Below, piece by piece: positions 1 through 9,500 of a DNA stretch of 64,000 bases (within the stretch, counting starts at the first letter, position 1; the number at the start of each line of letters is the position of its first letter). A program made the position numbers and the translations under genes. Source of the DNA: CAZPNX01 sp964518765 (GTDB lineage Bacteria > Edwardsbacteria > AC1 > EtOH8); the NCBI GenBank assembly GCA_964518765.1, contig CAZFJC010000011.1:1-64000 (forward strand). Direction: 5' to 3'. The notes beneath the pieces were generated by a model. That model did not search any database and was not told the origin of the DNA. It saw nothing but the letters and a program-made list of their open reading frames with translations.

Positions 1-984
<984 letters not shown>

Positions 985-1069
985 AATTCATAAGCCAGTG
1001 GCCGTCGATCTTTTATCGGCAGCCAAGGCTTCGCGCCTTGCCCCCTCGTTCCTATTTGGTTATATATTT

Positions 1070-1185
<116 letters not shown>

Positions 1186-1195
1186 TTAATTGAGT

Positions 1196-1226
1196 CCCCC
1201 GCCTCTGGCGGGGGTTCTCTTTTATT
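1196..1226 (+). terminator. Intrinsic terminator of the rRNA operon
   Basis: A perfect 8-bp stem (CCCCCGCC at 1196-1203, GGCGGGGG at 1207-1214) with a TCT loop is followed by a T-rich tract (TTCTCTTTTATT). It sits 10 nt after the 5S 3' end. Confidence 0.92.
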
Positions 1227-1561
1227 AGGAGGGGTCTTCTATTAGATCGGACTCATCTCAAAATTGCCCTGCGGCTAACACTGAATAGGCCCGCGGGATG
1301 GTCTAGGTAGCTTCGCTTCCGACGGCATCTTGTGGGCCGTTTCGGATTAGCGGGAACCAGGTCTATGCCTTTTTTGGGTTGGACCGACGCGCATCATACT
1401 ACCGATGGCGAATCTTATTGGTTTGGAATGAGAGAGCCTGAAAATTTCATCAGGAATAAAAGAAGCCCGGGATGAATTCGGAAAATGTGCCGGGGTGTAA
1501 CACCAAGCAGCGCAAAGGATAGGAGAATTATTAAATAATTTCAGCAATAAAGACAAAATAT
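1227..1561. other. Gene-free spacer between 5S terminator and tRNA-Thr/tuf promoter
   Basis: No convincing coding frame is seen in this stretch. Its only clear structure is a hairpin at 1288-1338 (listed separately). The 3' half becomes AT-rich towards the promoter at 1562. Confidence 0.6.
1288..1338 (+). ncRNA. Candidate structured RNA element in spacer
   Basis: GGCCCGCGGGATG (1288-1300) pairs over all 13 positions with CATCTTGTGGGCC (1326-1338) if three G-U pairs are allowed. Inside it a smaller stem, GG-T-AGC against GCT-T-CC (1306-1320), closes a short loop. The G-U pairs make the fold favourable only for a + strand transcript, which suggests RNA rather than a DNA palindrome. No known RNA family is recognised. 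It may be a remnant or a chance fold. Confidence 0.3.
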
Positions 1562-1590
1562 TTGATTTTTTTTTGTAAATATGATATAAT
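1562..1590 (+). promoter_or_regulatory. Sigma70-type promoter of tRNA-Thr/tuf operon
   Basis: TTGATT (1562-1567), a 17-bp spacer and a perfect TATAAT (1585-1590) lie in an AT-rich stretch. The expected start near 1597 is about 40 nt upstream of tRNA-Thr, so tRNA-Thr and tuf would be co-transcribed. Confidence 0.8.
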
Positions 1591-1638
1591 ACAAATCTTT
1601 GCGCCCCTATTTGCGTTTTGGGGGCGGGAAGTGGTCTA

Positions 1639-1714
<76 letters not shown>

Positions 1715-1822
1715 GAGAACCTGCCCGCGAAACACACGAAACACGCGAAAAAAATTTTTCGCTGGTTTCGTTTCTTTGGCGGGAGAAGAATACAACCGAA
1801 GATTTCCATAGGAGAGACCACC

Positions 1823-3013
1823 ATGGCCAAGGCGAAGTTTGAGCGGAAGAAGCCTCACGTTAACATCGGGACGATTGGTCACGTGGACCACGGGAAGACG
1901 ACGTTGACCTCGGCCATCACCAAGTATTTGTCGAAGAAGGGGATGGCGCAGGCGAAGAGCTACGAGGAGATCGACAATGCGCCCGAGGAGAAGGCGCGCG
2001 GGGTGACCATCAACGTGCACCACGCGGAGTACGAGACGGAGAAGCGGCACTACGCGCACGTGGACTGTCCGGGGCATGCGGACTACATCAAGAACATGAT
2101 CACCGGGGCGGCGCAGATGGACGGGGCGATTCTGGTGGTGGCGGCCTCGGAGGGGGCGATGCCGCAGACGCGGGAGCACATACTTTTGGCGCGGCAGGTG
2201 GGTGTTCCGGCGCTGGTGGTGTATTTGAACAAGGTGGACCAGGTGGACGATCCGGAGCTGGTGGAGATAGTGGAGATGGAGGTGCGGGATTTGTTGACGC
2301 AGTACCAGTTTCCCGGGGACAAGATTCCGTTCATTCGTGGGAGCGCCTTGAAGGCCATGGAGGAGGAGGACTCGGAGATCGGGGTGCAGGCGATTCAGAA
2401 GTTGATGGATGCGGTGGACAGCTACATACCGGATCCGGTGCGGGACGTGGACAAGCCGTTTTTGATGGCCATCGAGGATGTGTTTTCGATCACGGGCCGT
2501 GGGACGGTGGGGACGGGCCGGGTGGAGCGGGGCAAGGTGAAGGTTGGGGACAAGGTGGAGCGGGTGGGGATCAAGGAGACGCGGGAGACGGTGGTGACCG
2601 GGGTGGAGATGTTCCGCAAGCTGTTGGACGAAGCCCAGGCTGGGGACAACATCGGGGTGCTGTTGCGTGGGATAGAGAAGGACGATCTGGAGCGTGGTAT
2701 GGTGCTGGCGGCGCCGAAGAGCATTACGCCGCACAAGAGGTTCAAGGGTGAGGTGTACGTGCTGACCAAGGAGGAGGGTGGCCGTCACACGCCGTTTTTC
2801 AATGGGTACCGGCCGCAGTTTTACTTTCGGACCACGGATGTGACGGGGAGCGTCAAGCTTCCGGCCGGGGTGGAGATGATCATGCCGGGGGACAACATCA
2901 CCATCGAAGGGGAGCTGTTGACGCCGATCGCCATGGAAAAGGGGCTGCGCTTCGCCATCCGCGAGGGCGGCCGGACCGTGGGCGCCGGCACCGTCACCGA
3001 GATCATCGAATAG
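1823..3013 (+). CDS. tuf: Elongation factor Tu, copy 1
   Basis: This is the GTPase that delivers aminoacyl-tRNA to the ribosome. The 396 residues show the G1 motif GHVDHGKT (residues 19-26), the switch region ending RGVTIN, the DCPGH motif and NKVD, followed by domains 2 and 3 ending GTVTEIIE. The ATG at 1823 follows TAGGAGAG; upstream codons in frame run into the tRNA and are not real. The sequence appears identical, base for base over the coding region, to the second copy at 17988-19178. Codon use (many GCG, GGG and TTG codons) differs from the C-ending codons of neighbouring genes until the last 25 or so codons. It lies between tRNA-Thr and rpmG. Confidence 0.98.
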   Translation: MAKAKFERKKPHVNIGTIGHVDHGKTTLTSAITKYLSKKGMAQAKSYEEIDNAPEEKARGVTINVHHAEYETEKRHYAHVDCPGHADYIKNMITGAAQMDGAILVVAASEGAMPQTREHILLARQVGVPALVVYLNKVDQVDDPELVEIVEMEVRDLLTQYQFPGDKIPFIRGSALKAMEEEDSEIGVQAIQKLMDAVDSYIPDPVRDVDKPFLMAIEDVFSITGRGTVGTGRVERGKVKVGDKVERVGIKETRETVVTGVEMFRKLLDEAQAGDNIGVLLRGIEKDDLERGMVLAAPKSITPHKRFKGEVYVLTKEEGGRHTPFFNGYRPQFYFRTTDVTGSVKLPAGVEMIMPGDNITIEGELLTPIAMEKGLRFAIREGGRTVGAGTVTEIIE

Positions 3014-3046
3014 GCGGCAAGGTCATAAACCTAGACTGGACGAGCG

Positions 3047-3196
3047 ATGCGAGAATTGATAACCATGGCCTGCACGGTCTGCAAGAACCGGAACTATACC
3101 TCCACCAAGAACAAGCGCAAGCATCCGGACCGGGTGGAGTTCAAGAAGTACTGCCGGTTCTGCAAGAAGCACACCCCGCACAAGGAAACACGCTGA
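3047..3196 (+). CDS. rpmG: 50S ribosomal protein L33, zinc-binding form
   Basis: A 49-residue protein with the L33 pattern MREL...ACTVCKNRNY...YCRFCKKHTPHKETR. Two CxxC pairs mark the zinc-binding form. I chose the ATG at 3047 because family members start MRE(I/L)I; a second in-frame ATG at 3065 is possible. It lies in the common order tuf-rpmG-tRNA-Trp-secE-nusG. Confidence 0.95.
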   Translation: MRELITMACTVCKNRNYTSTKNKRKHPDRVEFKKYCRFCKKHTPHKETR

Positions 3197-3240
3197 AGCA
3201 AATTTTCGATTTACAATTGATAATTGTAAATTGAGGAAAT
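3197..3240. repeat. AT-rich imperfect palindrome in rpmG-tRNA spacer
   Basis: The spacer holds the inverted repeat TTTACAATT-GAT-AATTGTAAA in an AT-rich context unlike the surrounding genes. It belongs to the type of spacer palindromes also seen at 15121, 25060, 39620 and 42949. No T-tract makes it a clear terminator. Confidence 0.5.
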
Positions 3241-3316
3241 AGGCCAGTAGCTCCAATGGTAGAGCGCCGGTCTCCAAAACCGGGTGTTGGGGGTTCGAGT
3301 CCCTCCTGGCCTGCCA
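3241..3316 (+). tRNA. tRNA-Trp (anticodon CCA)
   Basis: The acceptor stem AGGCCAG (3241-3247) pairs with CTGGCCT (3306-3312). The anticodon stem CCGGT/ACCGG encloses the loop CTCCAAA, giving anticodon CCA. The T-arm GGTTCGAGTCC is normal and CCA is encoded. Its place between rpmG and secE is common in bacteria. Confidence 0.97.
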
Positions 3317-3378
3317 AATACCGCGCCAGGTGAGGAGCGCAGCCGGGAGGATATAAAGCTTTAAGGCGAGGACGGGCG

Positions 3379-3564
3379 ATGATCAAAAAGTCAATACAGT
3401 TCATCAGGGACGTCAAGGTCGAGTTCTCCAAGGTCAGCTGGCCCAGCCGGAAGGAACTGACCCAATCGACGATCATCGTCATCGTGGTCTCGCTGATCGT
3501 GGCTGCCTTCATCGGGCTGGTGGACCTGAGCCTCAACAAGCTGGTGGGACTGGTGCTGGGGTAA
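3379..3564 (+). CDS. secE: Preprotein translocase subunit SecE
   Basis: A 61-residue, single-span membrane subunit of the SecYEG channel. It shows the family pattern FIRDVKVEFSKVSWPSRKEL followed by one hydrophobic segment (residues about 31-55). The start follows a GGCGAGGAC stretch. It ends 5 bp before nusG, the usual partner, and stabilises the SecY protein encoded at 29251. Confidence 0.96.
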   Translation: MIKKSIQFIRDVKVEFSKVSWPSRKELTQSTIIVIVVSLIVAAFIGLVDLSLNKLVGLVLG

Positions 3565-3569
3565 AGCCC

Positions 3570-4100
3570 ATGTCCATGCGCTGGTACGTCATCCACACCT
3601 ACGCCGGCCACGAGCAGAGGGTGAAGCAGTCGCTGGAGGCGGCCGCCCATCGCCGGGGGCTGGAGGAGAAGATCGGCAAGGTGCTGATACCCACCGAAGA
3701 GGTGACCGAGATCAAGAAGGGCAAGCGCAAGACCTCCTCCAAGCAGCTTTTCCCCAGCTACCTGATGATCGAGATGGACCTGACCGACGAGGTTTGGAAC
3801 GTGGTCTCCACCACCCCCGGGGTCACCAGCTTCCTGGGCACCCGACGCAAGCCCCAGCCGATGAGGGACTCCGAGGCCAAGCGGCTGATCGCGCGGATGG
3901 AGGGGGATAAGAGGCAGGGGCCGGTGGTCATTCCCTACCGCACCGGCGAGACCATCAAGATCACCGACGGGCCCTTCGCCAGCTTCACCGGGGTCATCGA
4001 GCAGATAGACCCCGAACACGGCAAGGTCAAGGTGATGGTCACCATATTCGGGCGGACCACCCCGGTGGAGCTGGACTTCCTCCAGATCACCAGCATCTGA
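3570..4100 (+). CDS. nusG: Transcription termination/antitermination factor NusG
   Basis: A 176-residue factor that binds RNA polymerase and couples it to the ribosome or Rho. The NGN domain starts MSMRWYVIHTYAGHE, includes the LFPSYLMIEMDL strand, and is followed by a C-terminal KOW domain (GPFASFTGVIEQIDPEHGKVKV in two parts, residues about 125-160). ATG 3570 or the third codon (3576) could be the start. It precedes rplK as in most bacteria. Confidence 0.97.
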   Translation: MSMRWYVIHTYAGHEQRVKQSLEAAAHRRGLEEKIGKVLIPTEEVTEIKKGKRKTSSKQLFPSYLMIEMDLTDEVWNVVSTTPGVTSFLGTRRKPQPMRDSEAKRLIARMEGDKRQGPVVIPYRTGETIKITDGPFASFTGVIEQIDPEHGKVKVMVTIFGRTTPVELDFLQITSI

Positions 4101-4142
4101 CAAGCGAAACACCACCCCAGAGCTTATAGATAAGGGCCATTC

Positions 4143-4568
4143 ATGGCAAAGAAAATCAACGCTTTCGTCAAGCTGCAGATACCGGCCGGCCAGGCCAACC
4201 CGGCGCCGCCGGTGGGCCCGGCCCTGGGCCAGCATGGGGTCAACATACCCGAGTTCTGCAAGCAGTTCAACGCCCGGACCCAGAACCAGGAGGGATTGGT
4301 AATTCCGGTGGTGATTACCGTCTACCACGACCGATCCTTCAGCTTTGTCACCAAGACGCCGCCGGCGGCGGTGCTGCTGAAGAAGGCGGCCGGCCTGGCC
4401 AAGGGCTCAGGCGTGCCCAACCGCACCAAGGTGGGCAAGGTCACTGAGGCCCAGGTGAGGGAGATCGCCACCAAGAAAATGGCCGATCTCAACGCCGCCA
4501 GCGTCGAGGCCGCCATGATGATGGTCAGGGGCACCGCCCGAAGCATGGGCATCGATATCACCAACTAG
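4143..4568 (+). CDS. rplK: 50S ribosomal protein L11
   Basis: A 141-residue protein of the GTPase-associated centre. It shows the N-terminal hallmark VKLQIPAGQANPAPPVGPAL and the 23S-binding C-terminal domain with KTPPAAVLLKKAAG and RSMGI. Length and gene order (nusG-rplK-rplA) are normal. Confidence 0.98.
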   Translation: MAKKINAFVKLQIPAGQANPAPPVGPALGQHGVNIPEFCKQFNARTQNQEGLVIPVVITVYHDRSFSFVTKTPPAAVLLKKAAGLAKGSGVPNRTKVGKVTEAQVREIATKKMADLNAASVEAAMMMVRGTARSMGIDITN

Positions 4569-4718
4569 CCGATATAGAAAACACAACGTCTGGGAGGCGC
4601 GGCGGAAGACGAAGGAACACTTCGACTGGGCTCAGGGGCAGGATCAAGTGGTAAGGTTCGAGGCCCTAAGTTCGAAGTGACGACGATGGCGGCGCCGATA
4701 GGACCAGAGAGGAGGAAG

Positions 4719-5420
4719 ATGCCCCAGGGTAAAAAGTACCGCAACGCGGCCAAGAAGACCGATCCGGCCAAATCCTACACCCTGCAGGAGGCGGTGAGCC
4801 TGATAAAGGAGATGGCTTACGCCAAGTTCGACGAGACGGTGGAGCTGTCCCTGAGGACCGGGCTGGATCCGAAGAAGAGCGACCAGAACATCCGGGGGAC
4901 GGTGCTGCTGCCGCACGGCACCGGCAAGAAGGTGAGGGTGCTGGTCTTCGCCAAGGGCGAGAAGGAGGTTGAGGCCAAGGAGGCCGGGGCCGACTTCGTG
5001 GGCTCGGACGAGCTGATCAAGAAGGTTTCCGAGGGCTGGGTGGACTTCGACGTGGCCATCGCCACCCCGGACATCATGAACCAGGTGGGCCGGCTGGGAA
5101 AGATTTTGGGCGTCCGCGGGCTGATGCCCAATCCCAAGACAGGCACGGTCACCTTCGACGTGGCCAAGGCGGTCAGAGAATCCAAGGCCGGCAAAATCGA
5201 ATACCGCCTGGACAAGCAGGGAAACCTGCACCTGCCGGTGGGCAAGAAGTCCTTTCCGGCCGAGAAGCTGAATGAGAACGCCCGGCAAGTCATCGCCGAG
5301 GTGATGAGGGCCAAGCCGGCCTCGGCCAAGGGCTCCTACATTAAAAGCGTTACCCTGTCATCGACCATGAGCCCGGGCATCAGGATCTCCCTTAGCGAGC
5401 TGACGGCCACGGGAAAGTGA
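4719..5420 (+). CDS. rplA: 50S ribosomal protein L1
   Basis: The 233-residue L1-stalk protein, and in many bacteria a repressor of its own operon. KFDETVELSLRTGLDPKKSD and RGLMPNPKTGTV are family signatures. ATG 4719 is preceded by GAGGAGGAAG, a strong ribosome-binding site. A GTG further upstream (4677) is in frame but gives a non-family extension. The 150-nt gap from rplK holds a CACTTCG...CGAAGTG inverted repeat; whether L1 binds there cannot be told. Confidence 0.97.
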   Translation: MPQGKKYRNAAKKTDPAKSYTLQEAVSLIKEMAYAKFDETVELSLRTGLDPKKSDQNIRGTVLLPHGTGKKVRVLVFAKGEKEVEAKEAGADFVGSDELIKKVSEGWVDFDVAIATPDIMNQVGRLGKILGVRGLMPNPKTGTVTFDVAKAVRESKAGKIEYRLDKQGNLHLPVGKKSFPAEKLNENARQVIAEVMRAKPASAKGSYIKSVTLSSTMSPGIRISLSELTATGK

Positions 5421-5427
5421 GGAAGAT

Positions 5428-5949
5428 ATGGCAAGACCGGAAAAAGAGCTTAAGGTCAAGGAGCTGACCGAGAAATTCAAGGCGGCCAAGGCCGTCTACC
5501 TTACGGACTTCACCGGATTGGACGTCATCAAGGCCACCGAGCTGCGCAGGAAGCTCCGGGAAGCCTCGGTGGAGTACCAAGTGGTCAAGAACACCCTGGC
5601 CAAGATGGCGGCCAAGAACGCCGGCTATGATATGCTGCTGGATTACCTGACCGGCCCCACCGGGCTGGCCTTCGGGGTCAAGGACCCTATCGTCCCGGCC
5701 AAGATCCTGACCGACTTCTCCAAGGACAACGAGAAGCTCAAGGTCAAGGTGGGCCTGTTCGAGGGCCGGGTCTTCGACAACCAGGAGATCAAGCAGCTGG
5801 CGCTGATCCCCAGCCGGGAGGTTCTGCTGTCACAGGTGCTGGCCGGACTCCAGGCGCCCATCTCCGGGTTCGTGGGCGCCCTGGGGGGCATCCTGCAGAA
5901 GCTGGTGGGGACGCTGGACGCGGTGGCCAAGCAGAAGGAAGGCAACTGA
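5428..5949 (+). CDS. rplJ: 50S ribosomal protein L10
   Basis: A 173-residue protein that anchors L7/L12 dimers on the 23S rRNA. The N-terminal rRNA-binding region (VYLTDFTGLDV, YQVVKNTLAKMA) and the C-terminal helix that binds L12 are present. Only 7 bp separate it from rplA, so the long L10 leader used for autoregulation in some bacteria is absent here. An AGGAAG stretch precedes the start. Confidence 0.97.
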   Translation: MARPEKELKVKELTEKFKAAKAVYLTDFTGLDVIKATELRRKLREASVEYQVVKNTLAKMAAKNAGYDMLLDYLTGPTGLAFGVKDPIVPAKILTDFSKDNEKLKVKVGLFEGRVFDNQEIKQLALIPSREVLLSQVLAGLQAPISGFVGALGGILQKLVGTLDAVAKQKEGN

Positions 5950-5991
5950 ACCGAAGCAAGAAACAAAAAGAAATAATAAAGGAGCGGGGAA

Positions 5992-6369
5992 ATGTCAGAC
6001 AAGAAACAGATAGTGATGGAAGCCATCGAGACCATGACGGTGCTGGAGCTGGCCGACCTGGTCAAGGCCCTGGAGGATAAGTTCGGGGTGAAGGCGGCGG
6101 CCCCGGTGGCCGCGGTGGCCGCGGCCCCGGGGGCGGCGGCGGCGCCGGCCGAGGAAAAAACCTCGTTCGACGTCATCCTGGTCTCGGGTGGCGAAAAGAA
6201 GATCCAGGTCATCAAGGAGGTCAGGGCCATCACCAGCCTGGGGCTGAAGGAGGCCAAGGACCTGGTCGAGGGCGCCCCCAAGCCGATCAAGGAGGGGGTC
6301 ACCAAGGATGAGGCCAACAAGATCAAGACAACCCTGGAGGCGGCCGGAGCCGTCATCGAGCTCAAGTAG
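5992..6369 (+). CDS. rplL: 50S ribosomal protein L7/L12
   Basis: A 125-residue stalk protein that recruits translational GTPases. It has an N-terminal dimerisation domain, an unusually Ala/Pro-rich hinge (residues about 35-56), and the conserved C-terminal domain with KIQVIKEVR and GLKEAKDLVEGAPKPIKEGV. The start follows AGGAGCGGGGAA. A long hairpin separates it from rpoB. Confidence 0.98.
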   Translation: MSDKKQIVMEAIETMTVLELADLVKALEDKFGVKAAAPVAAVAAAPGAAAAPAEEKTSFDVILVSGGEKKIQVIKEVRAITSLGLKEAKDLVEGAPKPIKEGVTKDEANKIKTTLEAAGAVIELK

Positions 6370-6430
6370 CACCGCATAAAAGACCGGGCGCCCGGGACCT
6401 TTTCGAGTTCTGGGCGAGACCGGGGCCCTG

Positions 6431-6497
6431 GCGTTTGATGGGGCCGCCGCCGGATGTGGCGCCGGCGGCGGAGCCTACCTCATCAAACGCTGCTTTT
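6431..6497 (+). terminator. Long hairpin between rplL and rpoB, probable attenuator
   Basis: The outer arms GCGTTTGATG (6431-6440) and CATCAAACGC (6481-6490) pair perfectly. The inner arms CCGCCGCCGG (6444-6453) and CCGGCGGCGG (6462-6471) pair perfectly as well. A short T-run (CTTTTTG) follows at 6493-6497. In E. coli a partial terminator in the same place sets the ratio of ribosomal protein to RNA polymerase transcripts; the same role is inferred here. Confidence 0.7.
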
Positions 6498-6573
6498 TGC
6501 CCTCCGTGAAACAAGCTCATCTCTCCGACCCGGCCGCGCCGCCTAAGCCGAAAAACACCACAAGGAGCCAGCC

Positions 6574-9500
6574 TTGAAACAGCCGAAACGCAGAGAATTC
6601 TCCAAGATCCAGTCCGGCATCCAGCTGCCCAACCTGCTGGACATGCAGATCTCCTCGTTCCGCGACTTCCTGCAGAAGGACGTTCCGCCGGACAAAAGGA
6701 AGAACGAGGGTCTGCAGGCGGTCTTCAACGAGATATTCCCCATCGAGGACTCCCAGGGCAGGCTGTCATTGGAGTTCGTCTCCTACAGCATCGGCAGCCC
6801 CCGCTATTCCATCCCCGAGTGCCACGACCGCGATATGACCTTTGCTGCCCCGCTGCGAGCGGTGCTAAGGCTCCTGATACGCGATACCTCCGATCCCAAG
6901 CTGCCGCCCAAGGAGAAGCTGGAGCGGGAGGTCTACCTGGGAGAGCTACCGCTGATGACCGATTCCGGGACCTTCGTCATCAACGGGGCGGAGCGGGTGG
7001 TAGTCAGCCAGCTGCACCGCAGCCCCGGGGTCTTCTTCGCCGAGAAGACCCACCCCTCGGGCAAGAGGATGTACACCGCCGAGATCATCCCCTACCGCGG
7101 TTCCTGGCTAAAATTCCTGCTGGATCCCAACGACCTGTTGTGGGTTTCCATCGACAAGCACCGCAAGTTCCACGCCACCCTGCTGCTGCGGGCGGTGGGA
7201 TACGCCAAGAACCGCGACCTGCTGGCCCTGTTCCACCAGCCGGAGAAGGTGAGCCTTCAGGGCGAGAGGCAGGCCCTGGGACGCTACCTGATGGAGGACG
7301 TGGTGGTGCCTTCGACCGGCGAGGTGCTGGCCGGGGCCGGGCAGGTGATCACCCCTGAGGTGTTGGCGGCTATCCGGCTGGCCAAGATCGAGGAGGTCAC
7401 GGTGGTGGGCATCGACCCCAACAAGGACCCGGCCATCATCCCCCGCACCCTGCTGGCCGACAATAACAAGGGGGTGAAGGAGGACGCCCTCTCCAAGATA
7501 TACAACATCCTCCACCCCGGCGACGCCATCAGCCCGGACCTGGCGAAGACCGTCATCGAAAAACTGTTCTTCGACCGCAAGTACTACGACCTGAAGAAGG
7601 TGGGCCGCTTCCAGCTGAACCGCCGCCTGGGCATCGAAGGCTCCAGCTCTACCGTGCTTACACCTAAAGACTTCGTGGAGGTGGTGCGCTACCTGCTGGG
7701 GCTTCGCTTGAACCAGGGGGTGGTGGACGACATCGACCATCTGGGAAACCGGAGGGTGCTCCGGGTGGGCGAGCTGGTGGCCGGCCAGTTCTCGGTGGCC
7801 ATCTCCCGTATGGCCCGCATGGCCAAGGAGCGGATGTCCATCTGGGACGGCTCCGAGGCCATCACCCCGCACGAGCTGGTCAACCCCCGCATCGTCTCCT
7901 CAACCATCAACACCTTTTTCGGATCGTCCCAGCTGTCCCAGTTCCTAGACCAGCCCAATCCCCTGGCCGAGCTGCGTCATAAGCGAAGGCTATCGGCCCT
8001 GGGGCCGGGGGGGCTCACCCGGGAGCGGGCCGGCTTCGAGGTTCGCGACGTGCACTACACCCATTACGGCCGGCTGTGCCCCATCGAGACCCCCGAAGGG
8101 CCCAACATCGGCCTGATCGCCTCCCTGGCCTGCTTCGCCAGGGTCAACGACCTCGGCTTTTTGGAGACGCCCTATCGTAAAGTCAAGGGTGGAAAGTTGA
8201 CCGGCGAGGTGGAGTACCTTTCGGCCAATGAGGAGGACCAGTTCACCATTGCCCAGGCCAACACCCCGCTCTCCGAGGATGGGAAACTCCAGGCTGACCT
8301 GGCTCTGTGCCGGCACCGTGAAACCTTCCCCCGGGTCAAGCCCGGCGAAGTTGATTTCATGGACGTTTCCCCCCAACAGCTGGTGAGTCTATCGGCCGCC
8401 CTCATCCCCTTCCTGGAGCACGATGACGCCAACCGGGCCTTGATGGGGTCCAACATGCAGTGCCAGGCGGTGCCGCTCCTCAAGCCCGAGGCCCCCATCA
8501 TCGGCACCGGCCTGGAGTACCGGGCAGCCATCGACTCCGGCACCATGGTCCTCTGCCACCGCGACGGGGTGGTGGAGAAGGTCTCGGCCGATGCCGTCTA
8601 TCTGCGACCCCTGAAACAGGACCTGGCCGAGGTCGACTTTCTCAAAGACAGCCAGCTGGACCATTACCCCTTGATCAAGCACCGGCGCTCCAACCAGGAT
8701 ACATGCATGAACCAGCGGCCCATCGTCCGTGAGGGCGACACCGTCCGCCGGGGCGAGGTCATCGCCGACGGCTCTTCGACCTATGGGGGGGAGCTGGCTA
8801 TCGGCATCAACTGTCTGGTGGGCTTTCTGCCCTGGGTGGGATTCAACTTCGAAGACGCCATCATCATCAGTGAGAAGATGGTGCGCGACGACAAGTTCAC
8901 CTCTATCCACATCGAAAGCTTCGAGTGTTTCGTCCGGGATACCAAGCGGGGCCCGGAGGAGATCACCCGGGAGATACCCAACGTGGGCGAGGAGGCGGTC
9001 AAGGACCTGGACGAGAACGGGGTCATCCGCATCGGAGCCCGGGTGGAGGCCGGTGACATCCTGGTGGGCAAGGTGACCCCCAAGGGCGAGACCGAGCCCA
9101 CCCCCGAGGAGAAACTGCTGCGGGCCATCTTCGGCGACAAGGCCGGCGACATCAAGGACACCTCTCTCAAGGCCCCCCCAGGCATGGACGGGGTGGTCTG
9201 CGATGTTAAGGTCTTCTCCCGCAAGAGCCAGGACCGTCGCACTAGCCTGGACGAGAAACGCAAGATCGAGGAGCTGCAGAAGGAGGCCAAGAAGCAGGTG
9301 GAGCGCATCCGCCATGAGCGTGACCGGAGGCTGGTCGAGCTGCTGGCCGACGCCACCTGTAACCTGACCATCAAGCACGGGGACAAGCTGGTGGCCCGCA
9401 AAGGCCAGCGGCTGACGCGCGAGGTGTTGGAGGAGATCCGCTTCGAGCACGATATCGAGGACCTGAGCGAGATCTGCGAGGACCGGGCACTGGGTCAGAA

